A stretch of DNA of 64,000 nt. It comes from Imperialibacter roseus. GTDB lineage: Bacteria; Bacteroidota; Bacteroidia; Cytophagales; Cyclobacteriaceae. The notes beneath the pieces are model-generated. The model did no database searches. It saw nothing but the letters and a program-made list of their open reading frames with translations, and was not told where the DNA came from. Each line of letters opens with the position of its first letter. Position 1 is the first letter of the stretch. Positions 9,524-17,558 of the stretch are shown here, piece after piece. The stretch lies in the NCBI RefSeq assembly GCF_032999765.1, contig NZ_CP136051.1, positions 2,518,417-2,582,416 on the forward strand, written 5' to 3'. Position numbers and translations under genes: made by a program.

Positions 9524-12180
9524 ACAATTCATCTCCAGACATCGGAAGACCACCCATTTGGGCCGACAGGTTATTGGAATTCTTCTGTAAAGGTGAGTTG
9601 CTGGAAGAGGTGCAGGGTGATCTTGCCGAGTACTATTTCAGAATATATCAGCAGAAAGGAAAGAGGAAGGCGGGTATCGTCTATTGGTACCATGTGATCA
9701 ACTTCCTGCGCCCTTTTGCATTAAAAAAGCTAAAGTCAAACTCAAATACAACAACAATGATTCGTTTCAACTTAATGATTGCCCTCAGGAACCTGAACCG
9801 CTACCGGTTCTATTCTTTCCTGAACATCTCCGGCCTCGCCATAGGGTTGGCAAGCTGCCTTTTTATCATGCTTTTTGTGATGGATGAGCTCAGTTATGAC
9901 AAGTTCCATCCCGACTATAAAAGGATATACAGGGTGGCATCAGACCTGAGGTTTGGCAACAACCAATTCGATTTCCCTGTTACACCTGCTCCCATGGCAG
10001 AGTCGTTCCAGAAAGACTTCCCGGAAATTGAAATGGCTGGCAAAATGCGAACCTACGGCACCGGCCTGGTTAAAAGAGGAGACTCCTTTTATAAGCAAAA
10101 GAACATCTTTTATGCTTCGCAGGGGCTGCTAGATATATTTGGGTTTCCCACAGTATACGGCTCCCTGGATGATGCCATTACCGAACCCAACACGATCGTT
10201 TTGTCCCATTCGTCCGCCAAAAAAATATTCGGAGACGTTGATCCTGTTGGAGAGAGAATAGAGATAGATGGCCGATTTACTGTAAAGGTTTCGGGCGTGT
10301 ATGAAGATTTGCCTGAAAACAGCCATTTTCACCCGGAGCTCTTAATTTCGATAGAAAATGACCGAGGCAATGACAATGTTTGGCTGGGCAATAACTACTA
10401 CACCTACTTTTTACTGAATCCCCAGAATGACGAAACAGGACTTGAAGCGAAATTTGCCTCCGTGTATGAAAAATATTTCGCTCCGCAGCTCAAGGAAATG
10501 GTGGGTGTGGACTTTAATGAGATGATGGCAAGTGGCGATCATATCAACTACTACCTTCAACCAGTGGCCGACATTCACCTTAATTCACATTTGGCCGTTG
10601 AAGTGGAAGCCAATGGAAGCATGGAGTACGTTTACATTTTCAGCGCCATTGCTTTGTTTATTCTGGTCATTGCTTGCATCAATTTCATGAACCTGTCTAC
10701 AGCAAGAGCCGCCATGAGAGCCAAGGAGGTGGGAGTCAAAAAGGTGCTCGGATCGGTGCGTGGGCAGCTCATTAGCCAATTTCTTACTGAATCTATTCTG
10801 TTCGCCTTTCTGGCTTCCGTGGTAGCTGTTCTTCTCGTCGTATTGTTGCTGCCGCTTTTCAACAGTTTCAGCGGAAAAGAAGTCGGCCACATCCTGCTCG
10901 ATCAGCCAATTGTTTGGGTTTATCTCGTTGCTTCGGTGTTTGCCATTGGTGTATTGGCGGGGCTTTATCCAGCCTTTTATCTGTCGAAGTATCAGCCCAC
11001 AGCAGTTTTGAAGGGTACTTACCAGGCAGGTAGCAGAGCCAGCTGGTTTCGAAATGTGCTGGTTGTTTTTCAATTCGCCACTTCGTTGTTCCTTATCATC
11101 GGGTCACTTACGGTGTACAGTCAATTGAATTACACGCAAAACCGGGACCTGGGCTTTGATAGAGAACAGGTAATAATACTTGAAAATGTTGGTAATCTTG
11201 GAGACAAGAGCAAAGTACTCAGGAACGAACTAGCCAAGAACGCTTCTGTCGTAAATACTTCTATATCATCCTTTTATCCCCTGAGTGACTTCCGTTCTGA
11301 CCAGCCGTTTCTTCCGGAGGGCACCACCAGCATCGAAGAATCAGTTTCGTGCCAGGTATGGTCTGTTGATTTTGACTACCTAAAGACCTTTGAAATGGAG
11401 GTTGTCAGCGGGCGGGACTTCGATATCCAAATGCCAAGTGATTCTTCCGGGGTTGTAATCAATGAGACGGCTGCGAAAAGGTTTGGGATTGACCAGGCAC
11501 ATGGCCAAAAGATCAAGGTGCTTGGTGATTTCGGCATACAAGGTAAAAAGGAATTCACCGTTCTCGGCGTGGTAAAGGATTTTCACTTCGAGTCGTTGAG
11601 AAACAATGTAGTGCCTGTTTTACTGTTCATTACAAAATACTCGGCTGACCACATGGCTGTCAGACTAAAGACTGACAACCTTTCCAGGACCCTGGCTGAT
11701 CTGGAAGAAACATGGAGTCAGGTGGCCGGGGGCATTCCTTTCGAATATCAGTTCCTGAACCAGTCGTTCGAAGCAAAGTACCGGTCGGAGAGCCAGCTGG
11801 GCACTATCTTCGCCGTTTTTTCAGGGTTAGCCATCTTTATAGGTTGTCTGGGACTATTTGGACTCTCGGCTTACACTGCCGAAAGGAGAAAGAAGGAGCT
11901 TGGTATTCGCAAAGTGCTGGGTGCTGAGGTGTTCTCACTGGTGAGGCTGCTGTTCACCGAATTTTCCGTGCTGTTGGTGATTGCCATAATTGTTGCTATT
12001 CCATTGGCCTGGTATGCCATGAATCTTTGGCTCAACGACTTTGCTTACAGGGTAGGCCTGAGTTTGGGCACTTTCGTTGTGTCCAGCCTGATAGTCATCC
12101 TGGTTGGATTGGTCACCGTCAGCTTCCAATCCTTTAAGGCTGCCAGATCAAATCCGGTTGACAATCTGAAATACGAATAG
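9520..12180 (+). CDS. FtsX/MacB-type ABC transporter permease with prefix domain
   Basis: An 886-residue inner-membrane protein. Residues about 1-85 form the short permease prefix domain found next to PadR genes (motif ELLEEVQGDLAEYY). After a first membrane segment (about 105) there is a MacB periplasmic core (about 130-330), an FtsX block of three segments (about 365-500), a second transmembrane/periplasmic half (about 510-740) and a final FtsX block (about 760-880). The repeats A-M-R-A-K-E-V-G-V-K-K-V-L-G and R-R-K-K-E-L-G-I-R-K-V-L-G are the usual coupling motifs. No ATPase gene is adjacent, so a partner ATPase must be encoded elsewhere. The PadR operon context suggests export or mechanotransmission induced by a signal. 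Confidence 0.92.
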   Translation: MNNSSPDIGRPPIWADRLLEFFCKGELLEEVQGDLAEYYFRIYQQKGKRKAGIVYWYHVINFLRPFALKKLKSNSNTTTMIRFNLMIALRNLNRYRFYSFLNISGLAIGLASCLFIMLFVMDELSYDKFHPDYKRIYRVASDLRFGNNQFDFPVTPAPMAESFQKDFPEIEMAGKMRTYGTGLVKRGDSFYKQKNIFYASQGLLDIFGFPTVYGSLDDAITEPNTIVLSHSSAKKIFGDVDPVGERIEIDGRFTVKVSGVYEDLPENSHFHPELLISIENDRGNDNVWLGNNYYTYFLLNPQNDETGLEAKFASVYEKYFAPQLKEMVGVDFNEMMASGDHINYYLQPVADIHLNSHLAVEVEANGSMEYVYIFSAIALFILVIACINFMNLSTARAAMRAKEVGVKKVLGSVRGQLISQFLTESILFAFLASVVAVLLVVLLLPLFNSFSGKEVGHILLDQPIVWVYLVASVFAIGVLAGLYPAFYLSKYQPTAVLKGTYQAGSRASWFRNVLVVFQFATSLFLIIGSLTVYSQLNYTQNRDLGFDREQVIILENVGNLGDKSKVLRNELAKNASVVNTSISSFYPLSDFRSDQPFLPEGTTSIEESVSCQVWSVDFDYLKTFEMEVVSGRDFDIQMPSDSSGVVINETAAKRFGIDQAHGQKIKVLGDFGIQGKKEFTVLGVVKDFHFESLRNNVVPVLLFITKYSADHMAVRLKTDNLSRTLADLEETWSQVAGGIPFEYQFLNQSFEAKYRSESQLGTIFAVFSGLAIFIGCLGLFGLSAYTAERRKKELGIRKVLGAEVFSLVRLLFTEFSVLLVIAIIVAIPLAWYAMNLWLNDFAYRVGLSLGTFVVSSLIVILVGLVTVSFQSFKAARSNPVDNLKYE

Positions 12181-12200
12181 TAAGCCAGACAGGCAAGGTG

Positions 12201-12452
12201 TCAGACCAACTTGTTTCTTTTCAAGCTCTCCCGTAGTTTCTCTATGGGAGGGTTTTTCATTTTATCGTCGCCCACTACTACCATCGGGAATTTTACCTGC
12301 CCTCCGTTCATCGCCTTCACTTCCTCCATTGCCTTGTCATCTTTTTCGATGTCCAGAAATTCGAAGTCTACCCACTCACTTTGCAGGTAATTACGAAACC
12401 CTGATGTTTTTGGGCACCAGTCGGCACCATAAAGTTTTGGCTTTTCGCTCAT
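12201..12452 (-). CDS. Glutaredoxin-like thiol-redox protein
   Basis: An 83-residue thioredoxin-fold protein of the glutaredoxin/NrdH size class. The active-site position reads DWCPKT near residues 11-16, with only one cysteine (C-P-K-T), so a monothiol mechanism is implied. A cis-Pro region FPMVVVGDD follows near residue 55. Its ATG overlaps the end of the antiporter gene by four bases, so it is translated downstream of that transporter. It may supply redox coupling to the antiporter, as glutathione-linked partners do in Kef systems, but this is inference. Confidence 0.75.
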   Translation of the reverse strand: MSEKPKLYGADWCPKTSGFRNYLQSEWVDFEFLDIEKDDKAMEEVKAMNGGQVKFPMVVVGDDKMKNPPIEKLRESLKRNKLV

Positions 12453-13621
12453 ACGGAAGAGGTTTTGGCAAAAATATTAGAAAGTCTGTCGGCATTTTGA
12501 ATGACCAGCGGAGTAATAGCCATTGTTATGATAGCAACCGGAATGAAAACTTTAAAGTTCGTTTCTGAAATCAATCCCTGATTGAAGCCAGCTTTCACAA
12601 GGATAAACGAAAACTCTCCGATTTGCATGATCATGAGCGAAGAAATGATCGCCGTTTTAGTAGATACACGGAGCGATTTTCCAGCGAGGAAGCCACCGAA
12701 AAACTTGACGATGAGAATTAGGAATACACCCATCATCACAAGCAAAGGGTTTTCAAGAAAGACCCGATAATCGAGGAGCATACCAAGTGATATAAAAAAG
12801 AAGCTGATAAAGACGTACCTGAACGGTAAAAAGCAGCTGATGGCCAGTTTGTTGTAGTCAGTTTCAGCCACAATCAATCCTGCTATAAACGCACCCAGTG
12901 CCAGCGAAAGCCCTAGGTAGGAAGTGATCGTGGTTATCATGCAAACAATAAAAATGGTAGCGATCAGAAAAACCTCCTGGCTTTTCGTTTTCATCACCGT
13001 AGCCAGAAACGGTGGTATCAGGTATCGGGCAGCCAGCACAGCCCCGGCTAAAAGCGCCCCAAGTTTCAGTACCAGGATGGCTATGTCCATGACCCAATCG
13101 CTACTCTGCCCCGACAGGATAGGAACCAAAAGCATCATGGGAACGATGGCAATGTCTTGAAACAACAGAATGGCAAGGATCAGCTTGCCGTGGCTCGTTG
13201 GAATTTCTATTCTGTCCTGAAGCTGTTTGATCACTATGGCAGTGCTGCTGCAAGTGACAATAAACCCCAGAAATACTGCCTGGTTCCATGAAACACCGAA
13301 TAGCTTCGAAAGAAGCGTTGAAAGCAGAATTGTGAATATCACTTGAAGCGTGCCTCCCACCAGTACGTATTTCTTAATTTTCAGGAGGTTCTTGATTGAA
13401 AACTCAAGCCCTACCGAAAATAGAAGCAGAATAACACCAATCTCCGCAAACACCTCCACCTCGGTGGCCCCATTTAATATGCCGAACGTGGTGGGGCTCA
13501 CAATGATGCCTGTCAGCAAAAAACCAACGAGATAAGGGATTTTAAAATAATTACATGCAAGTACAACCAGGATAGTAATACCGAAAATTATACCTATAGT
13601 AAGTAAAATAGGAAGATGCAT
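12449..13621 (-). CDS. Cation:proton antiporter, CPA2 (Kef-type) membrane domain
   Basis: A 390-residue polytopic protein with about 12 hydrophobic segments, typical for the sodium/hydrogen exchanger domain of monovalent cation:proton antiporter family 2. Recognisable parts are PYLVGFLLTGIIVSP near residue 30, LLLFSVGLEFS near 65, SSTAIVIKQLQD near 125 and GLSLALGAFIAGLIVAETDY near 225-245. The cytosolic RCK/TrkA-N domain of full KefB/KefC is missing, so it ends after the membrane part. It is the first gene of a two-gene unit with the glutaredoxin-like gene. Confidence 0.88.
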   Translation of the reverse strand: MHLPILLTIGIIFGITILVVLACNYFKIPYLVGFLLTGIIVSPTTFGILNGATEVEVFAEIGVILLLFSVGLEFSIKNLLKIKKYVLVGGTLQVIFTILLSTLLSKLFGVSWNQAVFLGFIVTCSSTAIVIKQLQDRIEIPTSHGKLILAILLFQDIAIVPMMLLVPILSGQSSDWVMDIAILVLKLGALLAGAVLAARYLIPPFLATVMKTKSQEVFLIATIFIVCMITTITSYLGLSLALGAFIAGLIVAETDYNKLAISCFLPFRYVFISFFFISLGMLLDYRVFLENPLLVMMGVFLILIVKFFGGFLAGKSLRVSTKTAIISSLMIMQIGEFSFILVKAGFNQGLISETNFKVFIPVAIITMAITPLVIQNADRLSNIFAKTSSV

Positions 13622-13654
13622 AGGGGAACTGGATTGGTGGTATGCTTTTGTCTA

Positions 13655-13670
13655 AAATTTCATGAAATTT
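13655..13670. promoter_or_regulatory. 16-base palindrome upstream of the antiporter gene
   Basis: AAATTTCATGAAATTT is a perfect palindrome centred 41 bases upstream of the antiporter ATG. Its position in the divergent region suggests an operator, but an AT-rich chance match cannot be excluded. Confidence 0.3.
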
Positions 13671-13851
13671 CCAACAATAGCAAAAATTCAATCGCAGAAG
13701 TAGTAATTTGAAAGGCTCACGCCGGAGAATTGAATATAAAGGGCAACACTCAGCAAAGAAGGCCTTGCCGGAGCGGGAGTGAAGTGGTGCCCATAGGGCC
13801 GACGATAGTAGAAGTGCAGAAGATTGAGAAAAAACAAAAAATGCTTTCAAA

Positions 13852-13871
13852 TAGCTTTGTGTGCGCACACA
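13852..13871 (+). promoter_or_regulatory. Putative -7 box and overlapping palindrome before the nagB-like gene
   Basis: TAGCTTTG at 13852-13859 fits the Bacteroidota -7 consensus TAnnTTTG exactly, but no TTTG sits at the expected -33 distance. TGTGTGCGCACACA at 13858-13871 is a perfect 14-base palindrome that overlaps the box and the expected transcription start, the classical place for a repressor. The remaining divergent region 13622-13851 holds nothing else recognised apart from the palindrome at 13655. Confidence 0.4.
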
Positions 13872-13914
13872 TTTTTTATACCTTGCAACAGATTTGGAAA
13901 CAAACGACACCAAG

Positions 13915-15879
13915 ATGACAACAAAAACCGCCAAGGGATACGACTTCGTCGCTGTGCCTGACATCAGAACAGTAGATAAAAAGGAACTGACACGTTTTGA
14001 GAGGATTCCCACAGAGATTTTGCCTACCAGTCAGCTGGCATCGCTGACCGTGGCCAGGGAAATTGCTGAGCTGATTAAGTCCAAAGCTGCCAAAGGAGAA
14101 AAGTGTGTGCTGGGACTTGCCACAGGTTCCACACCAACGCAGGTGTATAACCAGTTGGTAAGAATGCATAAGGAAGAGGGGCTCAGCTTCAAAAATGTGA
14201 TCACATTCAACCTGGATGAGTACTTTCCTATGCAACCAAATGAGTTGCAGAGCTATGTGCGGTTCATGAAGGAGTACCTGTTTGACCATGTAGACATCGA
14301 CATGGCTAACGTAAATATTCCTGATGGCACTGTGGCCAAGGAAGATGTTTACGAATACTGCCGGAACTATGAGGCGAAAATCGACAGCGTAGGCGGTATT
14401 GACCTACAGCTTTTGGGCATCGGCCGCACCGGTCACATCGGTTTCAACGAGCCAGGTTCTTCAATAACCTCTCCAACAAGAATGATCACCCTCGACCACA
14501 TCACAAGGGTGGATGCCGCAAGTGACTTTTTTGCACAGGAGAACGTCCCACGCCATGCCATTACCATGGGCGTCGGCACTATTATGAAAGCCAAGAAGAT
14601 CATTCTGATGGCCTGGGGCGAAGGGAAAGCCAAAGTTATAGCAAGAACAATTGAGGGCGAAGTTTCGGAGCAGGTACCTGCTACTTACCTCCAGCGTCAT
14701 TCAAACACCCAATTTTATCTCGACATTTCTGCTTCAGCAGAGCTCACAAGAGTGAAAACCCCATGGCTGGTGGGTGAGGTTACCTGGGATGATTACTTAT
14801 CGAAGAAGGCTATTATCTGGCTTTGCCAGAAGATGGAAAAGCCTGTCCTCAAGCTCACCGACAGAGATTATGCAGAACATGGCATGAGCGATTTGGTCAC
14901 GGAGCATGGCCCCGCCTACCAGATCAACATCAGGTTGTTCAACGAGCTGCAGCACACTATCACAGGTTGGCCTGGCGGAAAGCCTAATGCCGACGATACA
15001 CACAGACCAGAAAGGGCAATGCCTGCAACAAAACGTGCGATCATCTTCAGTCCACACCCCGACGACGATGTAATCAGCATGGGAGGTACGTTTATAAGGC
15101 TGGTCGATCAGGGGCATGAGGTTCATGTAGCTTACCAGACATCTGGTAATATTGCCGTGTTCGACGATGATGTGATCCGTTTTGCTGACTTTTTCCGTGA
15201 CTTGAGAAAAGAATTCAACTATTCCAATCCTCAGGAAACAGATCTCTATAAAGGAGTGAAGGAAGCTTTGAAAAAGAAAAAGCCAGGAGAGGTAGACACA
15301 CCAGAAGTGATGAAGATCAAAGCCTTGATCAGGCGTTCAGAGGCCAAAGCGGGTGCCAGGTATGTCGGCATTCCTGATGAGCAAATGCACTTTCTGGACA
15401 TGCCGTTCTATGAAACTGGCAAGGTGAGAAAGAAGCCTATTGGCGAGGATGATATTAAGCTCATCATGGATCTGCTTGACAAGGTGAAGCCTCACCAAAT
15501 CTATGCCGCTGGTGACTTGTCGGATCCGCACGGTACGCACAGGGTATGTCTTGACGCCATTCTCCAGGCTGTTGACAGAATGAAAGGTGAGAAGTGGATG
15601 GATGACTGCAGGGTTTGGCTCTACAGAGGTGCATGGCAGGAATGGGAGATTGAGAACATCGACATGGCTGTGCCAATTAGCCCTGACGAACTCATGAGGA
15701 AACGAAAGGCCATCTTCAAACACCAGTCGCAGAAGGACGCTGCTGTGTTCCCTGGCAACGACGCCAGAGAGTTCTGGCAGCGGGCTGAAGACCGAAACCA
15801 CGACACCGCAAGGATTTACGATTTACTTGGCCTGGCTGAGTACGAAGCCATTGAAGCTTTTAGAAGATATTATTTTTAA
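13915..15879 (+). CDS. nagB: Glucosamine-6-phosphate deaminase-like / PIG-L deacetylase fusion
   Basis: A 654-residue two-domain protein. Residues about 30-300 are a NagB/6-phosphogluconolactonase fold with LGLATGSTPTQVY near 70, NLDEYFP (Asp101) and GRTGHIGFNEP (His174, Glu179). Residues about 375-640 are a PIG-L/LmbE-type N-acetylglucosamine deacetylase fold with SPHPDDD (His381, Asp383-385) and a later DPHGTHR. The fusion is known as a NagB-like protein in Bacteroidota. The position of E. coli NagB Asp141 is Thr172 here (N-D-G-H becomes R-T-G-H), so plain deaminase activity is uncertain. The combination suggests deacetylation and isomerisation of an amino-sugar derivative. The ATG at 13915 is chosen over a GTG at 13861. 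A terminator follows directly. Confidence 0.9.
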   Translation: MTTKTAKGYDFVAVPDIRTVDKKELTRFERIPTEILPTSQLASLTVAREIAELIKSKAAKGEKCVLGLATGSTPTQVYNQLVRMHKEEGLSFKNVITFNLDEYFPMQPNELQSYVRFMKEYLFDHVDIDMANVNIPDGTVAKEDVYEYCRNYEAKIDSVGGIDLQLLGIGRTGHIGFNEPGSSITSPTRMITLDHITRVDAASDFFAQENVPRHAITMGVGTIMKAKKIILMAWGEGKAKVIARTIEGEVSEQVPATYLQRHSNTQFYLDISASAELTRVKTPWLVGEVTWDDYLSKKAIIWLCQKMEKPVLKLTDRDYAEHGMSDLVTEHGPAYQINIRLFNELQHTITGWPGGKPNADDTHRPERAMPATKRAIIFSPHPDDDVISMGGTFIRLVDQGHEVHVAYQTSGNIAVFDDDVIRFADFFRDLRKEFNYSNPQETDLYKGVKEALKKKKPGEVDTPEVMKIKALIRRSEAKAGARYVGIPDEQMHFLDMPFYETGKVRKKPIGEDDIKLIMDLLDKVKPHQIYAAGDLSDPHGTHRVCLDAILQAVDRMKGEKWMDDCRVWLYRGAWQEWEIENIDMAVPISPDELMRKRKAIFKHQSQKDAAVFPGNDAREFWQRAEDRNHDTARIYDLLGLAEYEAIEAFRRYYF

Positions 15880-15882
15880 CAA

Positions 15883-15910
15883 AAAGGGGGCGCTAAGCCC
15901 CTTTATTTTT
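15883..15910 (+). terminator. Terminator between the nagB-like and nitrilase genes
   Basis: AAAGGGG (15883-15889) pairs with CCCCTTT (15898-15904) around an eight-base loop, followed by ATTTTTT. The T-tract ends one base before the ATG of the next gene at 15912. Confidence 0.7.
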
Positions 15911-15911
15911 T

Positions 15912-16862
15912 ATGGAAAAGAAGCCAATTAAGATTGCAGTCGCCCAATTTCAACCTAAGGATGGCGACAAAGCTTACAATCTCTCAGTCATTGACAAGCT
16001 CGCCAAAGCAGCCAGCGACAGGGGTGCTGACGTCATCAGCTTTCATGAAATGTCGGTGACAGCCTACACGTTTTTCAAGAACCTTTCAAAGGATGAGGTA
16101 TTTGGCCTGGCTGAGGCAGTTCCAAATGGCCCAAGCTGTCAGCAGTTGATAAACATTTCCAGAAAACACAACATAGCAGTGTTGGCTGGCCTTGTGGAAC
16201 TTGACGGGGACAAAGTATATAACACCTATGTGTGTGCAACAAAAGATGGTGTGATAGCTAAGTTTCGTAAGCTTCATCCATTTATTAGTGAATACCTGAG
16301 TCCCGGCAACGAGTATGTTGTTTTCGACCTGCTGGGTTGGAAGTGTGGTATCCTGATTTGCTACGATAACAATGTAGTGGAAAATGTGAGGGCCACCGCA
16401 CTATTGGGTGCCGAGGTTATTTTTGCACCACACGTAACCATGTGTACGCCGTCTGCCATGCCGGGCAGAGGTTATGTCGACGATGCTCTCTGGCAAAAAA
16501 GAGACGTCGACCCCGTGCCACTTCGCATGGAGTTTGATGGCCCGAAAGGAAGGGCCTGGCTACTCCGCTGGCTACCAGCAAGGGCCTATGACAATGGTGT
16601 GTACTACGTCTTCACAAACCCTATCGGCTATGACGGGGAGCATCTGAAAAATGGCAATTCCCTTATCCTTGACCCGTATGGGGATGTTTTAACTGAAATC
16701 AAGTGCTTTGAAGATGAAATAAGCCTGGCGACCATAACACCGGAAAAGCTTACACTGGCAGGTGGCTATCGTTACAGAAAGGCGAGGAGACCTTCACTCT
16801 ATAAAGATATTATCGGCAAAGAGCATGAATCAAGTACTCAGCCCACCTGGTTGAAATCATAG
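15912..16862 (+). CDS. Nitrilase-superfamily carbon-nitrogen hydrolase
   Basis: A 316-residue cytoplasmic amidase of the nitrilase superfamily. The Glu-Lys-Cys triad is visible as Glu46 (SFHEMS), Lys120 (FRKLHPF) and Cys150 (ILICYDNN). The family hydrolyses linear or cyclic amides, with branches acting on N-carbamoylputrescine, omega-amides or aliphatic amides; the substrate here is open. The frame fits the usual N-terminus (IKIAVAQFQP) only from ATG 15912, which sits directly behind a terminator T-tract with no room for a ribosome-binding site on a separate transcript. Expression would need read-through from the nagB-like gene or a leaderless start. Confidence 0.88.
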   Translation: MEKKPIKIAVAQFQPKDGDKAYNLSVIDKLAKAASDRGADVISFHEMSVTAYTFFKNLSKDEVFGLAEAVPNGPSCQQLINISRKHNIAVLAGLVELDGDKVYNTYVCATKDGVIAKFRKLHPFISEYLSPGNEYVVFDLLGWKCGILICYDNNVVENVRATALLGAEVIFAPHVTMCTPSAMPGRGYVDDALWQKRDVDPVPLRMEFDGPKGRAWLLRWLPARAYDNGVYYVFTNPIGYDGEHLKNGNSLILDPYGDVLTEIKCFEDEISLATITPEKLTLAGGYRYRKARRPSLYKDIIGKEHESSTQPTWLKS

Positions 16863-16887
16863 CCATTGTTGACGATCAACCGTCTTT

Positions 16888-17463
16888 TTAATTGCTTGCC
16901 AGCATAATTTCCCTGTAAGGGCCCCACTTTAAAGGGTCTTCTTTCTGCTGTTTTCTTTTGAGAATAACCAGCCTATCGCAGGTAAAAGATTTTTGGAAAC
17001 GCAGGGTCTTGATATCATCCCAGGCTTTCTCAAACAAATCGAGGGGAATAGTTCGCCCGAGGGTAATGTGCGGATCGTAGCTATGCTTTCGTAGCCTAAA
17101 GAAGTTAGCCAGCCACTTTTGAAGGTAAACGATGCTGTCCTTTCTCTCTATGTTCACGTACAGCGTTCTACTTTTTTGCCCGTGAGAGTAGTAGTCAAAA
17201 CCATTAACATCTACCTGAAAGGAGGGCATCCAACTAATATTCATCAGTTCCAGCATGTGGTCCATTTGATCAGTGCTGGAAATGTTAAAAAGAGAAATGT
17301 GCGGCGTAGAATGATGCCCTGCATATCGGCTGCCGATGGCATTAAAAACACGGTCTTTTAAAGCCACAACATCTTTTTCTATCTCTTTTAAATGGATCAA
17401 AAACAAATATTCGAACACCTGCTGACTTCTCTGGGCTGGAAACAAGGAAGAACTTTCGCTCAT
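16888..17463 (-). CDS. 2H phosphoesterase (2'-5' RNA ligase-like protein)
   Basis: A 191-residue protein with the two H-x-S/T motifs of the 2H phosphoesterase superfamily: PHISLF near residue 60 and PHITLG near 135, each preceded by a polar strand. Members such as ThpR/LigT hydrolyse 2',3'-cyclic phosphates or ligate tRNA halves; the substrate here is unknown. The ATG at 17463 is preferred to the in-frame TTG at 17472. It converges on the nitrilase gene with a 25-base gap that contains a small hairpin (GTTGA, CGA loop, TCAAC at 16868-16880) followed by CGTCTTTTT. Confidence 0.82.
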   Translation of the reverse strand: MSESSSLFPAQRSQQVFEYLFLIHLKEIEKDVVALKDRVFNAIGSRYAGHHSTPHISLFNISSTDQMDHMLELMNISWMPSFQVDVNGFDYYSHGQKSRTLYVNIERKDSIVYLQKWLANFFRLRKHSYDPHITLGRTIPLDLFEKAWDDIKTLRFQKSFTCDRLVILKRKQQKEDPLKWGPYREIMLASN

Positions 17464-17558
17464 CTGGATCAAATTTTAGTCTTGGTTTTCATATTAGTAA
17501 AAAGAAACGATTTAATTCGCCATAAGTTTACAGATCATAGTTTTTCGAACACAATTGG

